The notes: generated by a model from the letters alone, not told the origin. A DNA stretch of 64,000 nt from Elizabethkingia sp. YR214 (GCF_003058195.1 NZ_QBUH01000002.1:496001-560000); one strand, 5' to 3'; shown: positions 39,468-48,453, counted from the stretch's first letter. Made by a program: numbers and translations.

Positions 39468-39932
39468 ATGAAAAAAGTATTTTTGACCCTTTTAAGCGTT
39501 TTTACACTGAGTACGGCATTTATTTCCTGCAATGATGGTGGAGATATTGCAGTTGAGACTCAGGAAGTAAAATCAACTGATTTACCTGCAAAGGCCCAGG
39601 CGCTTATCAGAACTTCGTATGCAGACGTTCAGGTTAAAGAGGTAAGAAGAGCTGATTTGGGGGATAACAAGTTTTTCTATGCAGTCGAATTAGCTGATGG
39701 CAGCAGACTAGACTTCGATACAAATGGAGATTGGGTAACAATTGATAGTAGAGTAAAAGCAGTTCCTGCAGCGGCTGTACCTGCAAATATTTCTTCTTAT
39801 GTAAAAACAAATTATCCTTCCAAGGACATTATCTACATTAACAAAAATGTAAAAGGTTACTTTGTTAAACTTACAACCAACATCAAGCTAAGCTTCGATG
39901 CTAATGGAAACTTTGTAAGCAACGACTGGTAG
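39468..39932 (+). CDS. PepSY-like domain lipoprotein
   Basis: The 154-aa precursor has a lipoprotein signal with lipobox AFISC (Cys21). Two PepSY-like repeats follow. In the first, residues about 37-92 contain LPAKAQALIRTSYAD and FYAVELADGSRLDFDTNGDW. In the second, residues about 98-154 contain VPANISSYVKTNYPSKDI and YFVKLTTNIKLSFDANGNF. Such proteins are periplasmic or outer-membrane inner-leaflet lipoproteins of unknown role. The paired 15-bp repeats upstream suggest specific regulation, for example by a two-component system. Confidence 0.85.
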   Translation: MKKVFLTLLSVFTLSTAFISCNDGGDIAVETQEVKSTDLPAKAQALIRTSYADVQVKEVRRADLGDNKFFYAVELADGSRLDFDTNGDWVTIDSRVKAVPAAAVPANISSYVKTNYPSKDIIYINKNVKGYFVKLTTNIKLSFDANGNFVSNDW

Positions 39933-39950
39933 TATTTAAATTAATATAAA

Positions 39951-39985
39951 AAACCGGAAGAAATGTTCTCTTCCGGTTTTTTTAT
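39951..39985. terminator. Terminator between the PepSY-like gene and rpe
   Basis: The stem AAACCGGAAGA/TCTTCCGGTTT with a 7-nt loop is followed by T residues on the plus strand and has A residues on the left. It separates the convergent PepSY-like and rpe genes and may serve both. Confidence 0.82.
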
Positions 39986-40014
39986 GCCATAAAGACATAT
40001 TATGCTGTCAGAAA

Positions 40015-40665
40015 TTACTTCTTCAGTTCTTCAATCATAGCCGCTGGATTCTCCGCAGAGAATACAGCATTTCCGGCAACTAGTACATCAGCTCCGGCTT
40101 CAAAAAGCTTAGCTGCATTATGTTGGTTTACGCCGCCATCAATTTCAATTAAAGCATTAGAATTGTATTTCTCAATCAATGCTTTTGTCTGATAGATTTT
40201 TTTGTAGGTATTTTCTATAAACTTTTGTCCTCCGAAGCCAGGATTTACGCTCATTAAAAGTACTAAGTCTAGATCCGCAATAATATCTTCTAAAACAGAC
40301 ACCGGAGTAGCAGGATTTAGTACCACACCAGCCTTTGCTCCCAGATCTTTAATCTGGTGAATGACTCTGTGTAGGTGAGTACATGCCTCATAATGAACAG
40401 TAACCAAATCTGCACCTTCTTTTACAAACTCTTCTACATACTTTTCAGGCTCTACAATCATTAAATGTACATCGATAAACTTTTTAGCATGTTTTTTAAT
40501 AGCCTTCATTACAGGAAAACCAAAAGAAATGTTAGGTACAAAACGCCCGTCCATTACATCCACATGAAACCAGTCTGCCTCGCTGTTGTTAATCATTTCA
40601 ATATCTCTCTGCAGATTTCCGAAGTCTGCCGAAAGTACCGACGGAGCAATTAGTTTGTTTTTCAT
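40015..40665 (-). CDS. rpe: Ribulose-phosphate 3-epimerase
   Basis: Rpe interconverts ribulose-5-phosphate and xylulose-5-phosphate in the pentose phosphate pathway. The 216-aa TIM barrel has PSVLSADFGNLQRDIEMI, the metal and catalytic residues in WFHVDVMDGRFVPN, DVHLMI, LMSVNPGFGGQKF and EIDGGVN (second catalytic Asp). The length is normal. It lies downstream of rpoD on the same strand, but a terminator hairpin separates them. Confidence 0.97.
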   Translation of the reverse strand: MKNKLIAPSVLSADFGNLQRDIEMINNSEADWFHVDVMDGRFVPNISFGFPVMKAIKKHAKKFIDVHLMIVEPEKYVEEFVKEGADLVTVHYEACTHLHRVIHQIKDLGAKAGVVLNPATPVSVLEDIIADLDLVLLMSVNPGFGGQKFIENTYKKIYQTKALIEKYNSNALIEIDGGVNQHNAAKLFEAGADVLVAGNAVFSAENPAAMIEELKK

Positions 40666-40705
40666 TTTTACTTTTTACTTATTACTTAATTTATATTCTT
40701 AGATA

Positions 40706-40740
40706 AAAAAGAGGACAAAGCTTATTAAAAACTTTGTCCC
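40706..40740 (-). terminator. Intrinsic terminator of rpoD
   Basis: GGACAAAG and CTTTGTCC (40713-40720 and 40732-40739) pair. On the minus strand the stem is followed by CTCTTTTTT. It lies 40 bp after the rpoD stop and ahead of rpe. Confidence 0.78.
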
Positions 40741-40778
40741 ATATTAAATTTACAATCTTGTCATTGTTTCAGCCAGAA

Positions 40779-41645
40779 TTACTTTCCTAAATAAGATTTA
40801 AGAATTTTACTTCTGCTGTTATGCTTTAATCTCTTAATAGCTTTTTCTTTAATCTGACGTACACGTTCTCTGGTCAGATCAAATGTTTCTCCGATCTCTT
40901 CAAGAGTCATAGGGTGTTTCCCGTTTAACCCGAAGTACAATCTTACTAAATCGGCTTCTCTTGGTGTTAAAGTATTCAATGCTCTTTCTATTTCAATCTG
41001 TAGAGATTCAAGCATCAAATCTTTATCAGGAGAAGGAGATTCACCTGAGCGAAGAACGTCGTAAAGGTTAGAATCTTCACCTTCAACTAATGGAGCATCC
41101 ATAGAAAGGTGACGACCTGAGTTCTTCATGGATTCTTTAATATCCTCTTCACTCATATCTAGTACTTCTGCCAATTCTTCTGGTGAAGGCGGTCTTTCAT
41201 TTTCCTGCTCCAAGTGAGCGTAGGCCTTATTAATTTTATTAATAGAACCAATCTTGTTTAAAGGAAGACGAACAATTCTTGATTGTTCTGCCAATGCCTG
41301 AAGAATAGACTGACGAATCCACCATACTGCATAAGAAATAAACTTAAACCCTCTGGTCTCGTCATAACGTTTCGCAGCTTTCATTAAACCAAGATTCCCT
41401 TCGTTAATCAAATCGGGAAGAGAAAGCCCCTGATTCTGGTATTGTTTAGATACAGAAACTACGAAACGAAGGTTAGCTTTAATTAGTTTTTCTAAAGCTA
41501 CTCTGTCTCCTGCGCGAATTTTCTGTGCTAAATCTACCTCTTCATCAGCTGTAATCAATTCTACTTTTCCGATTTCCTGAAGGTACTTGTCCAACGATGC
41601 AGTTTCCCTGTTGGTAACCTGCTTGGTAATTTTAAGTTGTCTCAT
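40779..41645 (-). CDS. rpoD: Primary RNA polymerase sigma factor (RpoD/SigA, Bacteroidota type)
   Basis: This housekeeping sigma factor directs RNA polymerase to TTTG/TAnnTTTG promoters in this phylum. The 288-aa protein is short because region 1.1 is absent. Region 1.2 starts at [12 protein letters not shown]. Region 2 has the core-binding and -10 recognition helices ([36 protein letters not shown]). Region 3 follows, and region 4 has the helix-turn-helix [20 protein letters not shown]. The ATG at 41645 (MRQLKITKQ) is preferred over a GTG at 41660. It is monocistronic with its own terminator. Confidence 0.96.
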   Translation of the reverse strand: MRQLKITKQVTNRETASLDKYLQEIGKVELITADEEVDLAQKIRAGDRVALEKLIKANLRFVVSVSKQYQNQGLSLPDLINEGNLGLMKAAKRYDETRGFKFISYAVWWIRQSILQALAEQSRIVRLPLNKIGSINKINKAYAHLEQENERPPSPEELAEVLDMSEEDIKESMKNSGRHLSMDAPLVEGEDSNLYDVLRSGESPSPDKDLMLESLQIEIERALNTLTPREADLVRLYFGLNGKHPMTLEEIGETFDLTRERVRQIKEKAIKRLKHNSRSKILKSYLGK

Positions 41646-41808
41646 AGTATAAATACTCACCCACGAATTATGGGCTACAATTATATATACGTATGAAATA
41701 ACAAAAAGGTTACAACTTTTTTATTTTATTTTCATTTTTCTTTATCTCTTCAAATTTTATTTTGACCAAGTTTTTTTGTAGATTGGCTCTTACAAAACAA
41801 ATTCCATT

Positions 41809-42738
41809 ATGAAAAAGACCATAACCATAGCTGTTTTAGCTGCATTACCTTTGTTTATGACAAGTTGTAAAAAAGACGCTACGGGCTCTAAAAATAGTAC
41901 GGTTGAAGTAAAAGAGGATGATGCCAATGCTGTAATAGACTTTAATAATAAGTTTCTTAAGCAGTATAAAAGCCGTACAAGCAATATAGAAAGTGTTATA
42001 AAATACTCTAATGATGCTGTTAAAAAATCCAGCGGTGGAGATGTATTAATTATGTCTATGGTATCTCCGTCATTCGAAAGTCCAATGGATAAGATAGAAT
42101 CTGTACCGGCAGGATTTGGCAAAGTAAAAGGTGATATCGAAAAGGATTTTAAAATTTTTAGTGATACCAGTGCTTCTATCAAAGGAAAGTATGAAGAATT
42201 AAAGTCTTATATGTCTGCTGAAGACTATAAAGATGATAAAGGAGCTAAAGCAAAAAAAATTCAGACAGAAATAGAAGCGAGTGCAAAAGATTTTGTTGAT
42301 GCTGCTGAAAGAATTTTGGTTAAAATAAAACCTGCCGCTGATGCTGCTGAAGAAATTACGCTAAAAGATCATCCACTGAAAAAATATATCCTGTCTTCCA
42401 AGTCAATGCTTAACAGTATCGACAATTCTTATGAAACCTTCAATAAGCAGTATACAGATGGTAAATATAATGAAGCCGAAAGTCAGAAAGCTTATGATGA
42501 CGTAAATAAATTATGGGAAGCCAATAAGGCACTAAAATTTGAAACCAGTGATGCACAAAGTAAATACAAGGGTACAAGCTATGATAACCTGAATAAGAAT
42601 GTAGGAAATTATATGGATAATCTGAGAAAGCTAATGAGAGATGCTAAAGGTTCCGGAAAAATATCCGATAGCGATATGAGAACACTAGACAACTACTATG
42701 ACTCTATTATTTCCAGTTACAATACATTTGTTAATTAA
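41809..42738 (+). CDS. DUF3829 (YiiG-like) lipoprotein
   Basis: The 309-aa precursor has a lipoprotein signal with lipobox FMTSC (Cys20). The mature protein is Lys/Asp/Ser rich and largely helical, with a layout like DUF3829: VIDFNNKFLKQYKSRTSNIESVIKY at the start and KKYILSSKSMLNSIDNSYETF in the second half. The family has no established function. It is a single gene with its own terminator, facing away from rpoD across about 160 bp. Confidence 0.78.
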   Translation: MKKTITIAVLAALPLFMTSCKKDATGSKNSTVEVKEDDANAVIDFNNKFLKQYKSRTSNIESVIKYSNDAVKKSSGGDVLIMSMVSPSFESPMDKIESVPAGFGKVKGDIEKDFKIFSDTSASIKGKYEELKSYMSAEDYKDDKGAKAKKIQTEIEASAKDFVDAAERILVKIKPAADAAEEITLKDHPLKKYILSSKSMLNSIDNSYETFNKQYTDGKYNEAESQKAYDDVNKLWEANKALKFETSDAQSKYKGTSYDNLNKNVGNYMDNLRKLMRDAKGSGKISDSDMRTLDNYYDSIISSYNTFVN

Positions 42739-42765
42739 TAACATTTCTATAGTTAAAATAAAAAT

Positions 42766-42795
42766 CCCGGTAAGTCCGGGATTTTTATTTTTAAA
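42766..42795 (+). terminator. Intrinsic terminator of the DUF3829 gene
   Basis: AAATAAAAATCCCGG and CCGGGATTTTTATTT form a 15-bp stem around a 5-nt loop, 28 bp after the stop. Flanking A and T runs make it strong. Confidence 0.85.
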
Positions 42796-42830
42796 AGCAT
42801 ATCTATTCCTGAAATTTCACAAATCATCAT

Positions 42831-42838
42831 TATCTTTG
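42831..42838 (+). promoter_or_regulatory. -7 promoter element TATCTTTG of uvrA
   Basis: An exact TAnnTTTG match ends only 7 nt before the uvrA ATG, implying a leader of about 2-4 nt. Confidence 0.55.
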
Positions 42839-42845
42839 TAACCTT

Positions 42846-45671
42846 ATGGAAAACACAGATTTCATTGAAGTGTATGGTGCCCGCGAGCACAACCTGAAAG
42901 ACATTAACGTAAAAATTCCACGTAACGAATTAGTCGTTATTACAGGGCTTTCTGGTAGCGGAAAATCATCACTGGCTTTTGATACAATATTTGCAGAAGG
43001 TCAAAGAAGATATATCGAAACTTTCTCGGCCTATGCCCGACAGTTTTTAGGTGGATTGGAAAGACCTGATGTTGACAAGATAGAAGGTTTATCCCCGGTT
43101 ATCGCTATCGAACAGAAAACAACTTCTAAAAACCCACGTTCTACAGTAGGTACAGTTACCGAGCTGTATGATTATCTCCGTTTGCTCTTTGCAAGAGTTT
43201 CCGATGCTTATTCGGCAGATTCCGGAGATAAAATGATTGGTTACTCCGAGGAGCAAATTCTGGAAGCTATCCGTGAAAGCTATAACGGTCAAAAAATACT
43301 ATTACTATCTCCAGTTGTAAGATCCAGAAAAGGACATTACCGTGAGCTTTTTGCCCAATATTCCAAAAAAGGATATTTACAGGCCAGAGTAGATGGTGAA
43401 TTAATTGATATAGAACCTGATCTAAAACTGGACAGATACAAAACTCACGATATAGAAATTGTTGTGGACCGTCTAATTATAGGAGAGGCCGCTTCTGAAG
43501 CAAGAATCCAGAAGTCTCTTTCTACAGCATTGCATCTGGGAGAGGGGATTGTAATGGTACAGAAGTTTGGAGAAGAGAACTTTAGGTACTTCAGTAAAAA
43601 CCTTATGGATGCGGTAACAGGGGAGTCGATACCTTTACCAGAGCCCAATACTTTTTCTTTTAACTCTCCGAAGGGTAGCTGCCCAACCTGTAAAGGACTG
43701 GGTAATATAAAGAAGATTAATACAGACTTTTTTGTAGAAAATCCTAAGCTTTCTATTAATCAGGGCGCTTTATTACCACTTGAAGATATTAAGAATAATA
43801 AATGGCTGCTTACTCAGATCAAATCTATTTTAGACCTTTATGATCTGGATTTATCCACGCCTTTTAACAAAATTCCTGAGGAAGCCTTAGAGCTTATATA
43901 CAATGGCTGTCATCAGGATATTGTAAAAGATCTGAAGCATGCCGGAATCAGTAAGAAGATTAAAATAAACTTCGAAGGGCTTATTCCTTTCCTGGAACAG
44001 GTTGTAGAAGATAAAGAAAACTATGAAGCTACATTAATAGAAAGGCATTTTACTACCGATGAAGTCTGTCCGGACTGCCATGGAGCAAGATTGCAGCCTT
44101 CCAGCTTACAGTTTAAAATCGACGGAAAAAATATTTCAGAAGTTAGCGCTCTTTCACTTTCCGAACTTCAGGAATGGCTGGAAGCAGTTAAAGATAAATT
44201 CTCTGAAAAAAATAAAATTATTGCCCATGAAATTCTGAAAGAAATTCAGAGCCGCCTGGGCTTCCTTTTGGATGTAGGATTAGATTATTTAAGTCTTAGC
44301 CGTGCAACCCGCACACTTTCCGGAGGAGAGTCTCAACGTATCCGTCTGGCAACCCAAATTGGGTCTCAGTTGGTAAATGTTCTTTATATTCTGGATGAAC
44401 CATCTATTGGTCTCCATCAACGTGATAACGAAAGGCTTATTAACTCTCTTAAGAACCTTAGAGATATTGGTAACTCCGTTATTGTTGTGGAACACGATAA
44501 AGATATGATTCTGGAAGCAGATCACGTACTGGATATTGGCCCTAAAGCAGGAAAATTCGGTGGAGAGATTCTATGGCAGGGAAAACCAGATGAGTTGATA
44601 AAGGCAGATACCATAACGGCTGACTATATTACTGGTAAGAGAAAAATAGAAATCCCTGTAGAAAGAAGAAAAGGAAATGGTAAATCAATCGTTTTAAAAG
44701 GGGCGAAAGGGAATAATCTTAAAAATGTAAATCTTGAAGTACCGTTAGGACAATTGGTTGTGGTAACCGGTATTTCCGGAAGCGGAAAATCTTCTCTGAT
44801 TAACGGAACGTTATATCCGATTCTTAACAGACATTTCTACAGAAGTGTACAGGAACCTTTACCATATAAAAGTATTGAGGGAATAGATAATATCGACAAA
44901 ATTGTAGATGTAGATCAGTCTCCGATCGGAAGAACACCACGTTCCAACCCTGCAACTTATACAGGAGTATTTACAGATATACGAAACTTGTTTGCAGAAC
45001 TTCCTGAAGCCAAAATACGTGGTTACAAACCGGGAAGATTCTCTTTTAACGTAAAAGGAGGAAGATGCGAGACCTGTCAGGGTGCGGGATTAAAGCTTAT
45101 TGAAATGCATTTCCTTCCGGATGTTTATGTACACTGTGAAACCTGCAACGGGAAACGCTTCAACAGAGAAACACTGGAGGTTCGTTACAAAGGAAAATCT
45201 ATTTCCGATGTGCTGGATATGACCATTAATGAGGCTGTAGAATTCTTCCAGCCCATACCTAAAATTTTTGCAAAGGTTAAAACTTTGCAGGATGTTGGTT
45301 TAGGTTACATTACCTTAGGTCAACAATCTACAACACTTTCCGGTGGAGAAGCTCAGCGTATAAAACTTGCCACTGAACTGGCTAAAAAACAAACCGGAAA
45401 TACACTTTATATATTAGATGAACCTACTACCGGACTTCATTTTGAGGATGTTAAAGTCCTGCTAAATGCAATAGAGCAATTGGTAGATATGGGTAACTCT
45501 TTTATCATTATAGAGCACAATATGGATGTTATAAAGATGGCAGATCATATTATAGATATAGGACCGGAAGGGGGTAAACATGGTGGTAAGATTGTTGCAG
45601 AAGGAACTCCTGAACAGATTATTAAAAACAAAAACAGCCTTACAGCTAAATTTTTGAAAAAAGAATTGTAA
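42846..45671 (+). CDS. uvrA: Excinuclease ABC subunit UvrA
   Basis: UvrA is the damage-sensing ATPase of nucleotide excision repair and loads UvrB. The 941-aa protein has two ABC modules. The first has Walker [10 protein letters not shown] (residues 34-42), zinc-finger cysteines in CPTCKGLG and CPDCHG, and the signature [13 protein letters not shown]. The second has GISGSGKSS, the zinc finger [17 protein letters not shown], the signature [13 protein letters not shown] and [12 protein letters not shown]. The length is full. The GNAT gene follows 8 bp downstream and is probably co-transcribed. Confidence 0.98.
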   Translation: MENTDFIEVYGAREHNLKDINVKIPRNELVVITGLSGSGKSSLAFDTIFAEGQRRYIETFSAYARQFLGGLERPDVDKIEGLSPVIAIEQKTTSKNPRSTVGTVTELYDYLRLLFARVSDAYSADSGDKMIGYSEEQILEAIRESYNGQKILLLSPVVRSRKGHYRELFAQYSKKGYLQARVDGELIDIEPDLKLDRYKTHDIEIVVDRLIIGEAASEARIQKSLSTALHLGEGIVMVQKFGEENFRYFSKNLMDAVTGESIPLPEPNTFSFNSPKGSCPTCKGLGNIKKINTDFFVENPKLSINQGALLPLEDIKNNKWLLTQIKSILDLYDLDLSTPFNKIPEEALELIYNGCHQDIVKDLKHAGISKKIKINFEGLIPFLEQVVEDKENYEATLIERHFTTDEVCPDCHGARLQPSSLQFKIDGKNISEVSALSLSELQEWLEAVKDKFSEKNKIIAHEILKEIQSRLGFLLDVGLDYLSLSRATRTLSGGESQRIRLATQIGSQLVNVLYILDEPSIGLHQRDNERLINSLKNLRDIGNSVIVVEHDKDMILEADHVLDIGPKAGKFGGEILWQGKPDELIKADTITADYITGKRKIEIPVERRKGNGKSIVLKGAKGNNLKNVNLEVPLGQLVVVTGISGSGKSSLINGTLYPILNRHFYRSVQEPLPYKSIEGIDNIDKIVDVDQSPIGRTPRSNPATYTGVFTDIRNLFAELPEAKIRGYKPGRFSFNVKGGRCETCQGAGLKLIEMHFLPDVYVHCETCNGKRFNRETLEVRYKGKSISDVLDMTINEAVEFFQPIPKIFAKVKTLQDVGLGYITLGQQSTTLSGGEAQRIKLATELAKKQTGNTLYILDEPTTGLHFEDVKVLLNAIEQLVDMGNSFIIIEHNMDVIKMADHIIDIGPEGGKHGGKIVAEGTPEQIIKNKNSLTAKFLKKEL

Positions 45672-45679
45672 TTTGGATT

Positions 45680-46174
45680 ATGGATAATTTTGAAATCAGA
45701 AACATGCAGGAAACCGACGGTCAGTTGGTACTGGATATTTTCAAAGAAGGGATTGACGGGAATAATGCAACATTTGAAGAAAATGTTCCAACTTGGGAAG
45801 CCTGGAAAATCAATCACTATGAGAACTGCAGGCTTGTAATAACTGATGAAAACAGCTCGGTTATAGGATGGGCAGCTTTGTCTCCTGTAAGCAAAAGACC
45901 TTGCTTCAGCGGTGTTGCAGAAGTAAGTATTTATCTTTCTAATGCTGCAAAAGGGCAGGGACTTGGTACACTGCTTCTTCGCAGACTGGTTAATGAAAGC
46001 GAGGAGAATGGTTTCTGGACTTTGCAATCCGGTATTTTCCCTGAAAACAAAGCAAGTCTGAATACTCACCAGAAATGTGGTTTCAAGGTTGTTGGTACTC
46101 GAGAGAAAATAGGCAAGATGCCTGATGGAACCTGGAGAGATATTATATTGGTTGAAAAAAGAAAAGAAGATTAA
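45680..46174 (+). CDS. GNAT family N-acetyltransferase (phosphinothricin-acetyltransferase-like)
   Basis: This 164-aa protein has the N-terminal IRNMQETDGQLVLDIFKEGI and TFEENVPTWEAWK typical of Pat/YncA-like enzymes. The acetyl-CoA loop AAKGQGLGTLLLRRLVNES spans about residues 92-110, and the C-terminal NKASLNTHQKCGFKVVGTRE closes the domain. It probably acetylates a small amine or amino-acid analogue such as methionine sulfone; the substrate is inferred. It follows uvrA by 8 bp. Confidence 0.86.
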   Translation: MDNFEIRNMQETDGQLVLDIFKEGIDGNNATFEENVPTWEAWKINHYENCRLVITDENSSVIGWAALSPVSKRPCFSGVAEVSIYLSNAAKGQGLGTLLLRRLVNESEENGFWTLQSGIFPENKASLNTHQKCGFKVVGTREKIGKMPDGTWRDIILVEKRKED

Positions 46175-46209
46175 TATTATCTAGCTTCTGATTCATCATA
46201 AACTATATA

Positions 46210-46240
46210 CAGGCACAGACTTTCCGTTTGTGCCTGCTTT
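46210..46240 (+). terminator. Terminator-like hairpin after the uvrA-GNAT unit
   Basis: AGGCACA and TGTGCCT (46211-46217 and 46229-46235) form a stem, with partial extension in the loop, followed by GCTTT. The T-tract is weak. Confidence 0.5.
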
Positions 46241-46269
46241 ATAAACACCATTGGAATATAATTTTATAT

Positions 46270-46596
46270 ATGTCTGAAAAACAATATACCTTTATTAAAT
46301 CAGGAAAGAAATTAATCAAATTAAATTTTGCCGAAATCTCTATCATTAAGGGACTTGGCAATTATGTGGAAATTATTACAACCAGTAATAAGAAACTAGT
46401 GTATTATAAATCACTAAAAGATCTTATTGAAAACCTTCCGGAAGAATTTATGAGGGTTCATAATTCATTTATTATCAATCTCAGAAATGTAGATTACTTT
46501 GAGGACAATCATTTGATTATAAATGAACAGAAAATATCTGTTGCAAAAAGCTACAAAGACTGTCTGCTGAATAGTATAGAGAAATTACTCCTCTAA
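46270..46596 (+). CDS. Stand-alone LytTR DNA-binding domain protein
   Basis: The 108-aa protein is almost only a LytTR domain: KKLIKLNFAEISIIKGLGNYVEIIT, KKLVYYKSLKDLIENLPEEFMRVHNSFIINL and a final KISVAKSYKDCLLNSIEKLL. LytTR response regulators normally carry an N-terminal receiver domain of about 120 residues, which is absent here. It is therefore not controlled by phosphorylation in the usual way. The ATG at 46270 is chosen; the open frame to 46228 overlaps the preceding hairpin. Directly downstream lie paired TTACAGC repeats and the promoter of an NTF2-like gene, a likely target. Confidence 0.85.
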   Translation: MSEKQYTFIKSGKKLIKLNFAEISIIKGLGNYVEIITTSNKKLVYYKSLKDLIENLPEEFMRVHNSFIINLRNVDYFEDNHLIINEQKISVAKSYKDCLLNSIEKLLL

Positions 46597-46651
46597 ATGA
46601 AAAACTCTCTCATCAATTTATTATCCCAGACTCAGGCTAAATAACAAAACC

Positions 46652-46678
46652 TTACAGCTGAATAAAAAATTACAGCAG
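46652..46678 (+). promoter_or_regulatory. Direct repeat TTACAGCTG / TTACAGCAG, candidate LytTR binding site
   Basis: Two near-identical 9-mers start at 46652 and 46670, 18 bp apart. They are centred about 62 bp upstream of the predicted start of transcription of the NTF2-like gene and just after the LytTR gene. LytTR proteins bind pairs of roughly 9-bp direct repeats, although the usual start-to-start distance is a little over 20 bp. Confidence 0.4.
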
Positions 46679-46714
46679 GTAAATAATAACTTTTCCTAGC
46701 ATCCGAAGACATCA

Positions 46715-46722
46715 TAGTTTTG
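46715..46722 (+). promoter_or_regulatory. -7 promoter element TAGTTTTG of the NTF2-like gene
   Basis: An exact TAnnTTTG match lies 19 nt before the ATG at 46742. No TTG is visible at the -33 position, which fits a promoter that needs an activator. Confidence 0.5.
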
Positions 46723-46741
46723 TTGAAAAATAAAACAAATT

Positions 46742-47218
46742 ATGTCCTTACAATCAAGTTCAGAAAACAATTCCTTTATAGCAGATGTTCTGTCTATTGA
46801 CTCAATAATCAAAGCTTCATACGAAGTTGTATCCGGTGAAAAGGGAGCCGAAAGGCAATGGAAAAGAGACAAGTTTCTACACCATCCTAAAGCAGTTTAT
46901 TCTTTCACAGATCGATCTGGTGAAAAGCAGGAGCAAGTCGTTATGTCAATCGGAGAATTTCAGCATGAAACAGACGAAATGGTTTTAGAAACTGCTTTCT
47001 ATGAAAAGGAAATTAACCGCGAAGTAAGGGTTTTCGGAAATATAGCTCACGTATGGAGCACTTACGAAACCCAATTAGAAAAAGATGGTCCTGTCGTAAG
47101 AAGAGGAATCAACAGCATACAACTTTTCTTTGAAAACAACCGTTGGTACATTATATCCTGGACTTTCGATAAAGAACTGGACAGCAACAGAATTCCTAAA
47201 ACTTTTGACAGGAACTGA
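46742..47218 (+). CDS. NTF2-like (SnoaL-type) fold protein of unknown function
   Basis: The 158-aa protein has the pattern of a cytosolic NTF2-like cone fold: an N-terminal helix region (DVLSIDSIIKASYEVVSGEKG), then strands such as REVRVFGNIAHVWSTYETQ and GINSIQLFFENNRWYIISWTFD. Catalytic members include isomerases and many are ligand binders; no activity can be assigned here. It is monocistronic behind a promoter with no -33 TTG and upstream repeats that may bind the neighbouring LytTR protein. It converges with mgsA with 29 bp between the stops. Confidence 0.75.
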   Translation: MSLQSSSENNSFIADVLSIDSIIKASYEVVSGEKGAERQWKRDKFLHHPKAVYSFTDRSGEKQEQVVMSIGEFQHETDEMVLETAFYEKEINREVRVFGNIAHVWSTYETQLEKDGPVVRRGINSIQLFFENNRWYIISWTFDKELDSNRIPKTFDRN

Positions 47219-47247
47219 TATGATACTATGTTTATTTGAAGTACTGC

Positions 47248-47709
47248 TTATGCTTCTGGAATATTTCTTCTCAAATAACCTTCATAATCTGGTATTTCTG
47301 CCTGGTATTCAGTTTCCATAAAAGGAGAGGAGAGTATAAAATCTGCAGTAGCGCTATCACATGCCATTGGTGTGTTCCATACAACACAAAGTCTTATAAA
47401 GGCTTTTACATCACTGTCGTGTGGTTGTGCTTCCATAGGATCCCAAAAGAAAATTACAATGTCTATCTGACGCTGTGCGATCATGGAGCCAAGCTGTTGG
47501 TCTCCACCCAGAGGACCACTCATTACTCTTTTAACCTCTACACCCAAATGCTCCTCAATAAGTTTCCCTGTTGTTCCGGTAGCCACTAGATTATGTTTGG
47601 TCAACTTATCAGCATGTTTCTGCACCCATCTTAGCAAATCATCCTTTTTATGATCATGCGCTACAAGGGCAATTGTTTTTCTTTCGGGCAGAGTTCTTAT
47701 ACTTTTCAT
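47248..47709 (-). CDS. mgsA: Methylglyoxal synthase
   Basis: MgsA converts dihydroxyacetone phosphate to methylglyoxal and phosphate, a bypass relieving sugar-phosphate stress. The 153-aa protein has IALVAHDHKKDDLL, the phosphate-binding VATGTTGKLI, the catalytic Asp region SGPLGGDQQLGSMIA, FFWDPMEAQPHDSDVKAF and the final TADFIL. The length is standard. It is monocistronic, with a possible -7 element (TAACTTTG, minus strand 47804-47797) about 88 nt upstream. Confidence 0.96.
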   Translation of the reverse strand: MKSIRTLPERKTIALVAHDHKKDDLLRWVQKHADKLTKHNLVATGTTGKLIEEHLGVEVKRVMSGPLGGDQQLGSMIAQRQIDIVIFFWDPMEAQPHDSDVKAFIRLCVVWNTPMACDSATADFILSSPFMETEYQAEIPDYEGYLRRNIPEA

Positions 47710-47796
47710 GTTTTTATTTTCTATATGGTTATTTTTAAGTTTCTGGTCTTAATATAATTATAGCACTGATAATTATGTTGTGATTAGTTTGTCTTA

Positions 47797-47804
47797 CAAA
47801 GTTA
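47797..47804 (-). promoter_or_regulatory. -7 promoter element TAACTTTG, probable mgsA promoter
   Basis: The minus strand from 47804 to 47797 reads TAACTTTG. Its distance of about 88 nt from the mgsA ATG gives a longer leader than most genes here. It lies just after the terminator of the thioredoxin cluster. Confidence 0.4.
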
Positions 47805-47815
47805 ATTTTTAGACA

Positions 47816-47844
47816 TAAAAAAAGCAACCGTTCAGGCTGCTTTT
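47816..47844 (-). terminator. Intrinsic terminator of the thioredoxin/DUF6952 unit
   Basis: AAAGCAACC and GGCTGCTTT form an imperfect stem around GTTCA. On the minus strand it is followed by a run of T residues. It lies 16 bp after the stop of the 82-aa gene. Confidence 0.75.
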
Positions 47845-47859
47845 ATATAGATATCGGGT

Positions 47860-48108
47860 TTATCTGTCGATACTTCCCATTACTTTCTGGGCAAAGCCAT
47901 TTAAGGCATCTTTTTCTGAGGCTCCGGCCTTTACCTGAACGTGCACTTCCTGTGCTCCGCAAATATTGGTAATAAGCTCTCCGGCAACATCTAAGTCTTC
48001 ATCGGAAACACCTCTGAATTCAGTGAATTTTTCCAATACTTCCAGAGTAGCATCTAATTGCTCTTCTGTACAGTTTTGGTATAGTTGTCTGATAATTGGT
48101 AATTTCAT
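47860..48108 (-). CDS. Small DUF6952-like protein linked to thioredoxin
   Basis: This 82-aa soluble acidic protein has no TM segment: MKLPIIRQLYQNCTEEQLD, TEFRGVSDEDLDVAGELITN and KAGASEKDALNGFAQKVMG. It has Cys13 and one other cysteine (in NICGAQ). I believe it belongs to DUF6952, a Bacteroidota family of unknown function; this is from memory and only moderately certain. It starts 3 bp after the thioredoxin stop, so it is almost certainly co-translated with it and may act in the same redox unit. Confidence 0.7.
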   Translation of the reverse strand: MKLPIIRQLYQNCTEEQLDATLEVLEKFTEFRGVSDEDLDVAGELITNICGAQEVHVQVKAGASEKDALNGFAQKVMGSIDR

Positions 48109-48111
48109 GTC

Positions 48112-48423
48112 TTAAGCTTTAATTTCGTTGAACAATTCGTTTAAAACTTCAGCTTTATTCGTCTGAACCTGATTTTTTAACTGACCTCCTTCAAAAGCCG
48201 CAAAAGTAGGTAAGTTGTCTACATTCGCTAATTTTCTGGATTCAGGAAGCTTTTCTGCATCTACATAGTAGAATGGAACATCTTCATTTTCTGAAGCCAG
48301 TTTTTTAAATTTAGGCTTCATAATTCTGCAATTACCACACCATGACGCACCATATTGTACCATCACTTTAGCATTGCTGTTTATAATTTCTTGTAGTTTA
48401 TCTTCTGTTAATTCTAAAAACAT
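48112..48423 (-). CDS. Thioredoxin family protein
   Basis: The 103-aa thioredoxin fold has the active site GASWCGNCRIMKPKFKKL (Cys29 and Cys32; CGNC instead of the classic CGPC) and the cis-Pro loop VDNLPTFAAFEGG. It has no signal peptide, so it is cytosolic. It lies between the peroxiredoxin gene (separated by a terminator-like hairpin) and the DUF6952-like gene (3 bp). It is the likely reductant of the peroxiredoxin. The Gly-Asn dipeptide in the active site should alter its redox potential. Confidence 0.9.
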   Translation of the reverse strand: MFLELTEDKLQEIINSNAKVMVQYGASWCGNCRIMKPKFKKLASENEDVPFYYVDAEKLPESRKLANVDNLPTFAAFEGGQLKNQVQTNKAEVLNELFNEIKA

Positions 48424-48453
48424 CGTTGTATTTTTTTGTTAAGATTTGGGTAT

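Noticed and set aside
40670-40700. Short T/A-rich direct repeats (TTTTTACTTTTTACTT...) before rpe.
   Set aside because: They look like AT-rich low-complexity sequence common between genes of this group; no operator symmetry was found.
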